Part shown: in pieces, positions 8,947-17,664 of the stretch
Numbering within the stretch: position 1 is the first letter of the stretch
Layout: the number at the start of each line of letters is the position of its first letter
Assembly: GCA_016791365.1 (NCBI GenBank)
Contig: JAEUMT010000026.1
Span: 54,284-118,283, forward strand
Reading direction: 5' to 3'
DNA from: Hyphomonadaceae bacterium
GTDB taxonomy: Bacteria; Pseudomonadota; Alphaproteobacteria; Caulobacterales; Aquidulcibacteraceae
DNA length: 64,000 nt
The notes under the pieces: generated by a model
Seen by the model: the letters and a program-made list of their open reading frames with translations, nothing else
What the model was told of the DNA's origin: nothing
Database searches by the model: none
Position numbers and translations under genes: made by a program

Positions 8947-9663
8947 CTAGCGGCTAACGCGGCGTCCGAACGATCCGGCCGTCGCAGGCTGCATTGGCGC
9001 TGTCGCGGCAGGACGCAAGGCGGGGCGCGGCGCGGCTTGCGTCGCGGGCGCTTGTTTTTCGCGTGCGGCGATGGCGCGATCGATTGCGCTTTCGGCGCCC
9101 GCCAAGCTCATGCCCGGGATTGGCGTCGGCATTTTCGCCGGCGCATTTTGGTTCGGCACGAAGGGTGCGCCGCCGGCGCCGCCGCCCGGCGGCGGACCGT
9201 ATTTGTTGTCCTGGTTCTTGCCCGGCATGCAGCCGAGATCGACGAACATGAAAAGGTTGATCGCCTGCGTCACCAGCAGCCACGTGCCGATGGAGGAGAG
9301 CGCTTGTTCGGGTGTTTCGCCGCCGGCGAGCGCCGCGAACACTGTCGCCGAGATCATGAACCCCGGCAGCAGAGGCAGTAGCGTCCACAGGCCGCTGCGG
9401 CCGCGATCGTGAAAGCGCTTGGTCTGCAGCGCAAAGCTGATCCAGGCGATGAGTGCGAGCGGCGGGAACAGGACCAGGCCCATCACCGACATCATGTGCA
9501 ACATGCCGGCGCCGGTTTTCGGGATCTCGGCGGTTGGTATGAACATCACGCCGAGCAGGAACAGCAGCATGATGCCGCCGAAGCCCGCACCGATGTTGCC
9601 GAGCCAGAATTGGACGCGGTTGATGCGCCCCTTAAAACCGAAAAGCAGTGAAACCAAAGTCAC
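8947..9663 (-). CDS. DUF805 family membrane protein
   Basis: The protein starts with the DUF805 hallmark LFGFKGRINRVQFWLG, followed by four hydrophobic helices and the conserved KRFHDRGRSGLWTLL loop. The C-terminal 90 residues are Gly/Pro/Ala-rich and low complexity. The GTG at 9663 has GGGAG nine bases upstream and is preferred to the TTG at 9681, giving 238 aa. It is convergent with the DUF2799 gene (3-base gap). The function is unknown. Confidence 0.85.
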   Translation of the reverse strand: MTLVSLLFGFKGRINRVQFWLGNIGAGFGGIMLLFLLGVMFIPTAEIPKTGAGMLHMMSVMGLVLFPPLALIAWISFALQTKRFHDRGRSGLWTLLPLLPGFMISATVFAALAGGETPEQALSSIGTWLLVTQAINLFMFVDLGCMPGKNQDNKYGPPPGGGAGGAPFVPNQNAPAKMPTPIPGMSLAGAESAIDRAIAAREKQAPATQAAPRPALRPAATAPMQPATAGSFGRRVSR

Positions 9664-9795
9664 GAGCCGCCGCTCCCGCAAGTTGGTGTGACGGTAGCCG
9701 AGAAGAATTAATATCGCGGATAGATTTGGAGCATTCGTAGTTAAGCGCCTGCGCGCTTCTATTTACTCTGTTGTACAAACCTCGTCGCGCGCAGC

Positions 9796-9826
9796 AAAAC
9801 GGCCCCGCTTTGAGGGCGGAGCCGTT
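9796..9826 (-). terminator. terminator after fba
   Basis: On the minus strand ACGGCTCCGC pairs with GCGGGGCCGT (one G-T pair) around a 7-base loop and is followed by TTTGC. It lies about 30 bases past the fba stop. Confidence 0.7.
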
Positions 9827-9852
9827 GCGTTGATCCGGACCGCGCGCCGCGC

Positions 9853-10875
9853 TTACGCGGCGTGCTGGCGTTCCAGGATTTCGTTCCATTTGCCTTGGCT
9901 GGCGAGGCCATTCATGCGCGCGCGGTGCAGGAATGCCGCTTGCCCCGCGGCGACATTTTCAGATTTCCCGCTCCAGGCCTTTTGGGGCGCGGCTTGCAGC
10001 GCGCGGCCATAAGAGAATGTCATCTGCCATGGGAAACCGCCGATCTCGTTCATGCGCGACAGGTGCGCGGTTGCGAGTTCGTCGGATTGGCCGCCTGAAA
10101 GATAGGCGATGCCCGGCACCGCCGCCGGAACGCACGCCATGAGGCACTTGATGGTCTTTTGCGCCACTTCATCGACAGACGCCTGCTTCGCGGCCTTCTT
10201 GCCTGGCACAATCATGTTCGGTTTCAGCACGATGCCTTCGAGCTTCACGTTCATGAAGTAGAGCTGCTGGAAGGTTTCCTTCAACACCCATTCGGTGACC
10301 GCGTATGTCGTCTCGATGTCGTTATCGCCATCCATCAGCACTTCCGGCTCGACGATCGGCACGATGTCGAACTCCTGGCAGAGGTTGGCGTAGCGGGCGA
10401 GGGCGTGCGCGTTGGCGAGCACGCCGGCGTGGGAAATGTTGGTCGGATCGATGACCGCGCGCCACTTCGCGAAGCGCGCGCCGCGCTCATGATATTTCGG
10501 CAGGCGCTTATCGAGGCCGTCGAGACCTTTGGTGATGAGTTCGCCCGGGCGGGCGCCGTGAAGCGGGCGTGTGCCTTCGTCGACCTTGATGCCGGGGATG
10601 GAGCCGTTGTCGGTGATCTTCTTGACCAGCGGCGTGCCGTCGGCGGCATCCTGCCAAATGGTCTCGTCATAGAGAATGACGCCCGAGACGTAGGCCATGG
10701 CGTCCTTGGCGCTGAACATCATCTCGCGATAGTCGCGGCGGTTGTCGGCGGAGTTTTCCACGCCGATCGCGTCCATCCGCTTGCCCATGGTGCCGGTCGA
10801 TTCATCGGCGGCCAGAATACCCTTGCCCGGCTGGACCATGGCGTCCGCGACCTTGTTCAATGCTTCGAGATTCAC
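9853..10875 (-). CDS. fba: class I fructose-bisphosphate aldolase
   Basis: The enzyme splits fructose 1,6-bisphosphate into dihydroxyacetone phosphate and glyceraldehyde 3-phosphate. From the GTG at 10875 the protein is 340 aa, the normal class I length. Signatures are GILAADESTGT, GVILYDETIWQ, the Schiff-base lysine Lys218 in EGIVLKPNM, and YLSGGQSDE. The GTG follows AGGGGCGGACAG and replaces a longer ORF whose first 30 residues are low quality. Together with pgk and gap, also on the minus strand, it forms a loosened glycolytic cluster. Confidence 0.95.
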   Translation of the reverse strand: MNLEALNKVADAMVQPGKGILAADESTGTMGKRMDAIGVENSADNRRDYREMMFSAKDAMAYVSGVILYDETIWQDAADGTPLVKKITDNGSIPGIKVDEGTRPLHGARPGELITKGLDGLDKRLPKYHERGARFAKWRAVIDPTNISHAGVLANAHALARYANLCQEFDIVPIVEPEVLMDGDNDIETTYAVTEWVLKETFQQLYFMNVKLEGIVLKPNMIVPGKKAAKQASVDEVAQKTIKCLMACVPAAVPGIAYLSGGQSDELATAHLSRMNEIGGFPWQMTFSYGRALQAAPQKAWSGKSENVAAGQAAFLHRARMNGLASQGKWNEILERQHAA

Positions 10876-11069
10876 CTGTCCGCCCCTGATTTTGAGTGAT
10901 GGCCGGGGGTTTAGCGCAGGCTTCTCAAAAACGCCACGCGACGGAGGGGCATGGCAGCATCGCATGTGTGCGCGATTTCACAGTCTCGCCGGGGAGGAGA
11001 TTTCCACAGGACGGTTTCGCTGGGGAGGGAGGTCGTATATTACCAGCCCGCAACGATAGGGGGTGGCAG

Positions 11070-11759
11070 ATGGACGACAGTGCGACGCGTGAGGAGCAAG
11101 ACCCATCCGCGCCATCAACCCGGAAGTCGGAGGGGTGGCTGGCCGCGCTTGGTAGGGTGCTCAGAGCCCTTGGCGGACTTGCGGGGCTTGCTGGCGGGCT
11201 CGCGCTAACCTTCTTCAAACTCGAAGAACTTGCGGTCGAGAACGGCTGGCGAATATCCCTGAACGGGTGGCTACAAGACTTTGCGGCAATGTGGATACGC
11301 AATGTCGCGCAAATCGAGTCCCATCAATGGCCTTCAGTTTGGGTCATACTCACTGAGGGCCTGGTGGCGGCGGCCGCCATTTCGATCGTGTTCAGCTACA
11401 CCGTGAACAACATAAGCCAGCGCATCAGTACGATTTGGCAGTATATGCGGCCGATCACGTTGCCCACGGATGTTGTTCGGGCGGACCAGGCCACGCGCGA
11501 ATGGATCAACAAGCTCAGCGCAAAGGAAAGTGCTGACCAACAGCTCGAAATCGCCCGTCTAATCAAAGATTGCAGTGATTTGAAGCGGGAGCGCGACGGA
11601 CTGAGAACTGAAAACTATCGGCTTGGCGAAGCGCTAAAGAAGGCAGGAGAACGCCTGAAAGCGAATGATCGCGTGTTCTCGCAATTCGAAAAAATTTCGC
11701 GGCTGTTGCAGAGCAAGATTGACCGCGCCCGGCAGAAATATCCGGTTTCACCGAATTAG
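11070..11759 (+). CDS. hypothetical membrane protein with C-terminal coiled coil
   Basis: The protein is 229 aa from the ATG at 11070, which has AGGGGG eight bases upstream. A first hydrophobic stretch lies near residues 29-50 (Gly/Leu-rich), a second near 92-113, and the last 80 residues form a charged helix (ARLIKDCSDLKRERDGL onward) typical of a coiled coil. No family was recognised. It lies on the plus strand between minus-strand fba and pgk, so it is an insertion into the glycolytic cluster. Its codon use looks slightly more AT-rich than the neighbours. Confidence 0.7.
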   Translation: MDDSATREEQDPSAPSTRKSEGWLAALGRVLRALGGLAGLAGGLALTFFKLEELAVENGWRISLNGWLQDFAAMWIRNVAQIESHQWPSVWVILTEGLVAAAAISIVFSYTVNNISQRISTIWQYMRPITLPTDVVRADQATREWINKLSAKESADQQLEIARLIKDCSDLKRERDGLRTENYRLGEALKKAGERLKANDRVFSQFEKISRLLQSKIDRARQKYPVSPN

Positions 11760-11972
11760 CGCGTCGATTTCCTGGATTAGCTCCCGCGTCGCAATTGCCG
11801 CGTCGTTCATGTCGACCAAGAACGTCTCCAGCTGGCGTTCAAACTCGACCGATATTGCGTCTGGATATTGAGCAACCGCGAGCAAGCTTGATGCAAATTC
11901 GTCCACCGCTTCGCGATGCACGTTGTCGGCGTAGGCGAGGGCGAATGCTTCGGACATGGGATCAGTTGGCAC
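11748..11972 (-). CDS. small hypothetical protein
   Basis: A 74-aa acidic helical protein read from GTG at 11972; an in-frame ATG at 11957 is the alternative, and neither has a clear SD. Its 3' end overlaps the convergent coiled-coil gene by 12 bases. The composition (many Ala/Glu/Asp, few rare residues) is compatible with a real gene, but no family was recognised. Confidence 0.45.
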   Translation of the reverse strand: MPTDPMSEAFALAYADNVHREAVDEFASSLLAVAQYPDAISVEFERQLETFLVDMNDAAIATRELIQEIDALIR

Positions 11973-12117
11973 GATTCGTGATGAGGACTGAACTCATGAG
12001 GCGGCTGCTTGTTCACCGCACGTTACATTCTCACATAAAAACAATATGTCGCAGCGATCGCGCCGTGGAGATTGCGAAAGCTGAACATGAAAATTGTTTC
12101 AGTCGGCGATTGTTAGC

Positions 12118-13302
12118 TCAGCGCTTTAGCGCCTCAACGCCAGGCAACGGCTTGCCTTCCATCCATTCGAGGAACGCGCCGCCGGCGGTGCTTACGAACG
12201 TGAAATCATCGGCGACGCCGGCGTGATTCAGCGCCGCGACCGTATCGCCGCCGCCGGCGACAGCGATGAGTTTGCCGGCCTTCGCGAGTTCGGCGGCTTC
12301 CTGGGCGGCTATGACTGTAGCCTGATCAAACGGCGGAACTTCGAAAACACCAAGCGGGCCGTTCCAAATGAGCGTGTGTGAGTGCTTCATTGCCTCGCGC
12401 AGTTTGCGAACCGTCTTCTCGCCGGCATCAAGAATTTTCTCGTCAGCCGCGATGTCATCAAGCCCGGTGATCCGCGCTTCGGCATGCGGTTTCACTTCCT
12501 TTGCGACCACGACATCAACCGGCAGCAGGATTTCGCACTTGCCTTTCGCCGCCGCCAGGATCGCGCGCGCGGTGTCGGCCATGTCCTTCTCAGCCAGCGA
12601 ACCGCCGATTTCGACGCCTTGCGCGTAAAGGAACGTGTTGGCCATGCCGCCGCCGATGGCGAGCTTGTCGAGTTTTTTGATGAGGTTCTGCAGGAGATCG
12701 AGCTTTGTCGAAACCTTGGCGCCGCCGACGATGCCGAGCACCGGGCGCTTCGGCGTCCCCAGCGCGGCGTCGAGGGCATCAAGCTCACGCTCCATCTGTT
12801 TGCCTGCGTAGGCGGGCAACAAATGCGCGAGGCCCTCGGTCGTGACATGCGCGCGGTGCGCGGCGGAAAACGCGTCGTTGACGTAGAAATCGCCGAGCGC
12901 CGCGATTTGTTTGGCGAGCTCAGGATCGTTCTTCTCTTCGCCGGCGTGGAAGCGGGTGTTTTCGAGAAGGATCACTGCGCCAGCCGGCATCGCATCGATC
13001 TCGGCCTTGGCTTCGGGGCCGACGCAATCGTCAGCGAAGTCGACCGGATGCCCGAGGAGTTTTGCGAGTGGCGCCGCGACGGGGTGCAACGACATTTCCG
13101 GCACGCGCTTGCCCTTGGGGCGATCGAAGTGCGCGAGCAGGGCGACTTTGCAGCCCTTGGCGGTTAGCGCCTGGATGGTCGGCAGCGCCGCGCGCAGTCG
13201 CGTATCGTCGGAGACCGCGCCGTCTTTCATCGGTACGTTGAAGTCGACACGGACGAGCGCGGTCTGGTTCGGCGGCGCGTCTTCGATGCGGCGAAAGCTC
13301 AA
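12118..13302 (-). CDS. pgk: phosphoglycerate kinase
   Basis: The kinase transfers phosphate from 1,3-bisphosphoglycerate to ADP. The 394-aa protein carries [57 protein letters not shown], the nucleotide site GPLGVFE and AVAGGGDT near the end. The start is a TTG at 13302 with GGGAG six bases upstream; this TTG overlaps the TGA of the small membrane gene before it (TTGA), indicating translational coupling. In the HFDRPKG motif the usual Gly/Ser before RP is Asp. Confidence 0.95.
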   Translation of the reverse strand: MSFRRIEDAPPNQTALVRVDFNVPMKDGAVSDDTRLRAALPTIQALTAKGCKVALLAHFDRPKGKRVPEMSLHPVAAPLAKLLGHPVDFADDCVGPEAKAEIDAMPAGAVILLENTRFHAGEEKNDPELAKQIAALGDFYVNDAFSAAHRAHVTTEGLAHLLPAYAGKQMERELDALDAALGTPKRPVLGIVGGAKVSTKLDLLQNLIKKLDKLAIGGGMANTFLYAQGVEIGGSLAEKDMADTARAILAAAKGKCEILLPVDVVVAKEVKPHAEARITGLDDIAADEKILDAGEKTVRKLREAMKHSHTLIWNGPLGVFEVPPFDQATVIAAQEAAELAKAGKLIAVAGGGDTVAALNHAGVADDFTFVSTAGGAFLEWMEGKPLPGVEALKR

Positions 13303-13571
13303 AGGTGTCTCCCGGTAATCAGCAGGCCGATCCAATAAGCGAGGCCCAGGACGACGGCAATCATCGCAATTGCAATGGCGCCTTGCGCAAGGCGCGTCGC
13401 GGGCTTCATCGCCATGAGCGCGCGGCGGCGCGTCCAACCCCACGAGGCGACCGCGCCGACAAAAACCATGACCGCGTACAAAACCGGCAGACCGACAAGG
13501 CCAGCGATCAACGCCAGCGCAAAGAAGGCGAAGTCCGTGGTTGCCGAGCCGATATTGGGCCGCCGCGCCAT
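13299..13571 (-). CDS. small membrane protein upstream of pgk
   Basis: A 90-aa protein with an N-terminal polar segment, a hydrophobic stretch at about residues 14-45 (two short helices), a basic loop ([14 protein letters not shown]) and a final helix at about 63-85. Its stop overlaps the TTG start of pgk, so pgk translation probably depends on it. No family was recognised. Confidence 0.65.
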   Translation of the reverse strand: MARRPNIGSATTDFAFFALALIAGLVGLPVLYAVMVFVGAVASWGWTRRRALMAMKPATRLAQGAIAIAMIAVVLGLAYWIGLLITGRHL

Positions 13572-13577
13572 TGCGTC

Positions 13578-14084
13578 TTACCCGATCAGGAAGTCTTTCT
13601 TGCCGAGTTCGATGCCGTTGTGGCGCAGGATCGCGTAGGCCATCGTGGTGTGAAAATAGAAGTTCGGCATCGCCCATTGGTTGACGTAGTCGAGGCCGCT
13701 GAACTTCAGTTCCATGTTTGGAATCTTGATGCTGATCTCACGGCTTTCCGAGCCTTCGAATTGCTCTGGCTTGAAGCTTTCGACGATCGCCAGCACTTTT
13801 TTGATGCGTGCCTGCAAATCCGCGAACGTGGTCTCGGTGTCTTCAATGGCCTCAATCTGCGCGCCGGCAAGCCGCGCCGCGCAGCCTTTTGCGTGATCTG
13901 TCGCGATCTGGATCTGCTTGGTCAGCGGAAACATGTCGGGCGCGAGGCGCGCATTGAGCAACACTGACGGATCGTAGCCCTTTGCCTTCGCTTGTTGTTC
14001 GGCCTTCGCGAGCATCGACGCGAGGTTGTTCAGATTGCGCACGAATATGGGCGCGCTCACGGCGTGCATGGAAACTTTGGTCAT
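13578..14084 (-). CDS. DUF1993 family protein
   Basis: A 168-aa helical protein of the DUF1993 group, a four-helix-bundle DinB-like fold. Visible signatures are the N-terminal [36 protein letters not shown], and a C-terminal [18 protein letters not shown] in which His residues could bind metal. Its biological role is unknown. It precedes the small membrane gene and pgk by 6 bases, so it may share their transcript. Confidence 0.88.
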   Translation of the reverse strand: MTKVSMHAVSAPIFVRNLNNLASMLAKAEQQAKAKGYDPSVLLNARLAPDMFPLTKQIQIATDHAKGCAARLAGAQIEAIEDTETTFADLQARIKKVLAIVESFKPEQFEGSESREISIKIPNMELKFSGLDYVNQWAMPNFYFHTTMAYAILRHNGIELGKKDFLIG

Positions 14085-14089
14085 GACTT

Positions 14090-14413
14090 TTAGATCGAGC
14101 CCCCGGCGACGAGGCCGAGCCAATAGCAGCCGACCTGAATGGAGATGATGACGACAAAGCCGAAGGTCATCACCGTCGCCCAGGTCGCGCCGCGCAATCG
14201 GTTCAGCACCGAATTTCGCGTGACGGTCCAATAGGCCAGCATTGAGATCGCCGCTAGTGCTGTTAGCCACACCGGCGCGTCGAAAAGGCCGCAGGCGAAT
14301 GCTGCGAGCGCGAAGCACAGCTCCGACGCAGAGTTCGAGAAGCTGCGATAGTGCCGCCGAACGCGCATATCGCGATTGGCGCACATCGCATGCGTTAACG
14401 CTGTTGCGTTCAT
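14090..14413 (-). CDS. small membrane protein
   Basis: A 107-aa protein from the ATG at 14413 with three hydrophobic segments (about residues 28-43, 45-62 and 75-101). No clear SD precedes this ATG; the longer frame would run through the palindromic repeat and is rejected. It is followed after 5 bases by the DUF1993 gene. No family was recognised. Confidence 0.6.
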   Translation of the reverse strand: MNATALTHAMCANRDMRVRRHYRSFSNSASELCFALAAFACGLFDAPVWLTALAAISMLAYWTVTRNSVLNRLRGATWATVMTFGFVVIISIQVGCYWLGLVAGGSI

Positions 14414-14423
14414 CTGAAACGTG

Positions 14424-14487
14424 TATGGACCGCCGGCGCCTCGCCGGCCAGCGCCACAGCATGCCGGCGGGACGCCGGCGGTCCATA
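14424..14487. repeat. palindromic repeat (REP-like), copy 2
   Basis: The outer arms TATGGACCGCCGGCG and CGCCGGCGGTCCATA are exact inverted complements at the two ends of 64 bases, with further CCGGC palindromes between them. The same arms occur in the 33-base copy at 5790-5822. It sits between two minus-strand genes and could form a stable hairpin in their transcript. Confidence 0.85.
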
Positions 14488-14769
14488 TTACGGCGCGATA
14501 GCGTTCAGAAGGTATGCGAGTAGAAACCCGATCCACGGAAACGAAATGCCGCTGAGAACGGCGAGCGCGATCGTCTTTCGGTCCGTGCCGGTCAGCCGCC
14601 GCGCGAGAAAGAATTCACTCGCCACCCACGCCGCCGCCGACGCGATGAAGAAAATTCGATAGCCAACGTCAAAGTGCTCAACCGCGAGCAGCGCCGCGCC
14701 AAGCCCAACGCCCATCCCCCAAAGCTGTCCCTTCGCGACAGGCGTGAGGTGAGGGAGGCGGAGTTTCAT
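14488..14769 (-). CDS. small membrane protein after the nuclease gene
   Basis: A 93-aa protein from ATG 14769, which overlaps the stop of the upstream nuclease gene (ATGA). A soluble N-terminus of about 15 residues is followed by three hydrophobic helices, one carrying AAAWVASEFFLARR. No family was recognised. The overlap says it is translated with the nuclease. Confidence 0.65.
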   Translation of the reverse strand: MKLRLPHLTPVAKGQLWGMGVGLGAALLAVEHFDVGYRIFFIASAAAWVASEFFLARRLTGTDRKTIALAVLSGISFPWIGFLLAYLLNAIAP

Positions 14770-15728
14770 TGGCCGCATTGTCCCATTGATCTGACATTGG
14801 CGGGGAGCGTGTTTGTTCCGATGAATTCCGCTCTCGCCGCTCGATTTCTACGCCAGACTTCAGGGGCGAGGGAACAACCCGCCATGACGCCGGCGTCACG
14901 ACCTCTAGCTTCAGCGTCGCTGTATCCAAACGAAGCGTCGCCCTCGTACTGCACCGCGAAGCCTTCTTCGATAAGGCGGCGTCCCAAATCGAACTCCGAT
15001 CCATCGCCCTTCCGAACCCAGCACCGAACAAGGGGTCGTCCAAATGACTCTACGTACGATCCCGAGTGCCGTTGCATTTGCTCGCAGCGCAGCAATCCGT
15101 CTCCTGCGATCTCCAGAAGCTGCCGCCTTGCTGCCCCACCACAGTCTTCTACACCGCTGCAAACTTGGGTGAGCTCCGGAGCGTCGACGCCCCAAAGACG
15201 GAGCGGCATTTCGCCGATCCAAAACGTGTCGCCATCATGCACGTCCGCCTCGGCCAACTGGCCGAAATAACCTCGCTGCCGAACCTGTCCGCCGAAACCA
15301 ATTGCCACAACAATGAGCGCAGTCACAGCGCCGGCCATGAATCCCCACAGAACGAAGATTGAAGGCCGAAGCGCTCGTTCGATGTGCTCGCCACGTGTGA
15401 AGGCGATCAACGCAAATGCGCCGATCACCGCGGCTACGATGACAAACAGATCAAGAAGCTGGGGAATGAAACCGCTTACTGACGGCACATTGCGTGAGAA
15501 CGCCTGAAAAAGAACTGCGTTCTCTGGGTCTGCTCGGTGTTCCCACGCGTCGATCACTGCGCGAAACAAGCCAAAATGATCGTTTGCGTTCGCCAAAAAC
15601 CAAATTGACATAGCAAGCATGATCGCGCCAGCAAACCAAATCAGCGACCGCCACGGTTGCTTGAATTGTTGCGTGCTGAGCCAGAAGACCGCGAGCGAAG
15701 CTATGAGCAGTGTAAACGCCAAACCCAT
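14766..15728 (-). CDS. membrane-anchored SNase-like (thermonuclease) protein
   Basis: A 320-aa protein. Residues 1-145 hold four hydrophobic helices (about 2-18, 28-46, 89-110 and 124-146). Residues 160-300 are a staphylococcal-nuclease-like domain with VHDGDTFWIGEMPLRLWGVDAPEL, containing the DGDT calcium site, the first catalytic Arg (LRLWG) and the DAPE Asp/Glu. GRPLVRCWV may supply the second Arg. The order (membrane part first, nuclease last) would leave the domain tethered at the membrane; which side it faces is unclear. It is part of a tight run gap - Imm31-like - nuclease - small membrane protein. Confidence 0.82.
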   Translation of the reverse strand: MGLAFTLLIASLAVFWLSTQQFKQPWRSLIWFAGAIMLAMSIWFLANANDHFGLFRAVIDAWEHRADPENAVLFQAFSRNVPSVSGFIPQLLDLFVIVAAVIGAFALIAFTRGEHIERALRPSIFVLWGFMAGAVTALIVVAIGFGGQVRQRGYFGQLAEADVHDGDTFWIGEMPLRLWGVDAPELTQVCSGVEDCGGAARRQLLEIAGDGLLRCEQMQRHSGSYVESFGRPLVRCWVRKGDGSEFDLGRRLIEEGFAVQYEGDASFGYSDAEARGRDAGVMAGCSLAPEVWRRNRAARAEFIGTNTLPANVRSMGQCGQ

Positions 15729-15738
15729 AGCGGTCCTC

Positions 15739-16011
15739 TCAATCCACGATCACGCCCTTGCCGTCGATCACGCGAATACGCAGCGCTGGCGCATCGTAGA
15801 AGAGCGCACGGTCGGCGATTTCGCCGGTGCCGCGCAACTCTTCCTCGGCAAAGCAGATGACCTGGCTCGAGCCTTCGAGCAGCACGCCATACGAAACAGG
15901 CTGTCCAGCCTCTTCGCCAACGCCGAGCACGTGCCCGGCCTTGCCGACAAAGCTCGGGTCGTCTTCGCAATGCGCGACGACGACCCGTTCGTAGAAACTG
16001 AGCTTCGCCAA
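15739..16011 (-). CDS. small protein resembling Imm31-type immunity proteins
   Basis: About 90 aa if read from TTG 16011, immediately after the gap stop; no ATG or strong SD is available, so the start is uncertain. The residues read as a small beta-rich domain: LSFYERVVVAHC, GKAGHVLGVGEE, VSYGVLLEG, ICFAEEELRGTGE and LRIRVIDGKG. The GxVLG ... YGV ... FxEEEL pattern is what I remember for the Imm31 immunity family, but other SH3-like small domains fit too. It sits 3 bases after gap and 10 bases before the membrane nuclease gene. Confidence 0.55.
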   Translation of the reverse strand: MAKLSFYERVVVAHCEDDPSFVGKAGHVLGVGEEAGQPVSYGVLLEGSSQVICFAEEELRGTGEIADRALFYDAPALRIRVIDGKGVIVD

Positions 16012-16013
16012 GA

Positions 16014-17021
16014 CTAGATCAGCTTCGCCATCGCCACGGCCGTATCGGCCATGCGGTTCGAGAAGCCCCACTCGTTGTCATACCAGCTCAGCACCGAGCA
16101 GAATTTGCCTTCCATGACCTTCGTCTGGTCGTTGTGGAAGATGGACGAGTGCGGATCGTGGTTGAAGTCCATCGAGACGTTCGGGTGATCGGTGGCGCCC
16201 AGCACGCCTTTGAGCGCGCCTTCCGAGGCGGCTTTGATCGCAGCGTTGATCTCTTCCTTCGTCGTCGCGCGCTTGGCGACGAACTTGAAGTCCACGACCG
16301 AGACGTTCGGCGTCGGCACGCGGATCGAGATGCCGTCGAGCTTGCCCTTCAGATCGGGGATCACGAGGCCGATCGCCTTGGCGGCGCCGGTCGACGTCGG
16401 GATCATGTTCAGCGCAGCGGCGCGGGCGCGGTAGAGATCCTTGTGCAGCGTATCCAGTGTCGGCTGGTCGCCTGTGTAGCTGTGGATCGTCGTCATCATG
16501 CCGTGATCGATGCCGATCGCGTCATGCAGAACCTTCGCCACCGGGGCCAAGCAGTTCGTCGTGCACGAAGCGTTCGAGATCACGACGTGATCCTTCGTCA
16601 GCCCTTGGTGGTTGACGCCGTACACAACCGTGTAGTCCGCGCCGTCCGCCGGCGCCGAAACGATCACGCGCTTGGCGCCGCCTTCGAGTTGGAGGGCTGC
16701 CTTATCGCGCGCCGTGAAGATACCGGTGCATTCGAGCGCGATAGCAACGCCCAGATCCTTGTGCGGCAGCTCGGCCGGGTTCTTGATCGCCGTGACCTTG
16801 ATCTTGCCGCGGCCGATATCGATCCAGTCTTCGCCGCTCTTCACTTCGCCCGGAAACTTGCCGTGGACGCTGTCGAAGCGGAGCAGGTGCGCGTTGGTCG
16901 CGACGGGGCCCAGATCGTTGATCGCCACCACCTCGATATCCGTGCGGCCGCTTTCATAGATCGCGCGCAGAACGTTCCGGCCGATGCGTCCGAACCCGTT
17001 GATGGCAACCTTCACGCTCAT
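16014..17021 (-). CDS. gap: glyceraldehyde-3-phosphate dehydrogenase, type I
   Basis: The enzyme oxidises and phosphorylates glyceraldehyde 3-phosphate with NAD+. The 335-aa protein shows the Rossmann start [16 protein letters not shown], Asp36 in VVAINDLG (an acidic residue that favours NAD over NADP), the catalytic Cys153 in [20 protein letters not shown] and the closing [12 protein letters not shown]. It heads a minus-strand run that continues into the small immunity-like gene after 2 bases. Confidence 0.97.
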   Translation of the reverse strand: MSVKVAINGFGRIGRNVLRAIYESGRTDIEVVAINDLGPVATNAHLLRFDSVHGKFPGEVKSGEDWIDIGRGKIKVTAIKNPAELPHKDLGVAIALECTGIFTARDKAALQLEGGAKRVIVSAPADGADYTVVYGVNHQGLTKDHVVISNASCTTNCLAPVAKVLHDAIGIDHGMMTTIHSYTGDQPTLDTLHKDLYRARAAALNMIPTSTGAAKAIGLVIPDLKGKLDGISIRVPTPNVSVVDFKFVAKRATTKEEINAAIKAASEGALKGVLGATDHPNVSMDFNHDPHSSIFHNDQTKVMEGKFCSVLSWYDNEWGFSNRMADTAVAMAKLI

Positions 17022-17149
17022 AAGCCTCGCTCCCGGAAAAATGCTGATTTTGATGGCCCGGGATTAACTGCAAAGAGCCGTTGCGTCCACGCCCGGAACA
17101 GCAAGTCAGCCTTCCATCGAATCGATCACGGACGTAACAATTCGTCGCA

Positions 17150-17296
17150 ATGGCGAGCGATTCTCTCACTGAGGCGCTGGACGCTCTGGAAACCGCCTTG
17201 GACCAAACCAAGGGCGCGGATGCGGACGCATCCGCCGAGGCGCTCGCTCTGCCCGTCAGAGCTTTCAACGCGGCAGCCAGGGAGGCGCTACGCTGA
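17150..17296 (+). CDS. small acidic protein upstream of zapA
   Basis: A 48-aa ORF whose TGA overlaps the ATG of zapA (TGATG at 17294-17298). It begins MASDSLTEALDALETAL and is a single Ala/Leu/Glu helix with a Gln-Thr-Lys break, which would suit a small coiled coil. No clear SD is seen, but the overlap with zapA and the codon use support it. The role is unknown; a link to cell division is inferred only from position. Confidence 0.6.
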   Translation: MASDSLTEALDALETALDQTKGADADASAEALALPVRAFNAAAREALR

Positions 17297-17634
17297 TGCA
17301 ATCCACCGTGAAAATCCTGGGCGAGGACTACGCCATCGAATGCGCGGAACGCGACACGCGCCGCCTCGAAGATTTGGCTAAGGTGCTGGAAACGCGCCTG
17401 CAGGGCCTCGGCGGCGATGTGGGCGCCATGCGGCGTCTGGTGCTTGTCGCGCTCGGCCTGATCGACGAGGCGCAAGCCACCAGCGCGGCGTTGGCGCGGG
17501 CGCGCATGGAGATCGAGCGGCTGACGGACATGCTGGTTGAGGCGCAGCTGCAAGTTGAGCCGCCTCTGGAACCAACCGACACGCCAGATCGCGGCCGCGT
17601 CAGCGCGCTGCGGGTTGCGCAAGGCAGAGCTTGA
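17296..17634 (+). CDS. zapA: cell division protein ZapA
   Basis: ZapA binds FtsZ and bundles its filaments at the division site. The 112-aa protein opens with VKILGEDYAIECAERDTRRLEDLAKVLETRL-like sequence, that is, the ZapA N-terminal domain (strand, then RLEDLA helix). A C-terminal helix (ARARMEIERLTDMLVEAQ) provides the dimer coiled coil. It overlaps the upstream 48-aa ORF, and the 6S RNA region follows. Confidence 0.92.
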   Translation: MQSTVKILGEDYAIECAERDTRRLEDLAKVLETRLQGLGGDVGAMRRLVLVALGLIDEAQATSAALARARMEIERLTDMLVEAQLQVEPPLEPTDTPDRGRVSALRVAQGRA

Positions 17635-17664
17635 GGGAAGGCGCTCCCCGCATTAGATTCAACG

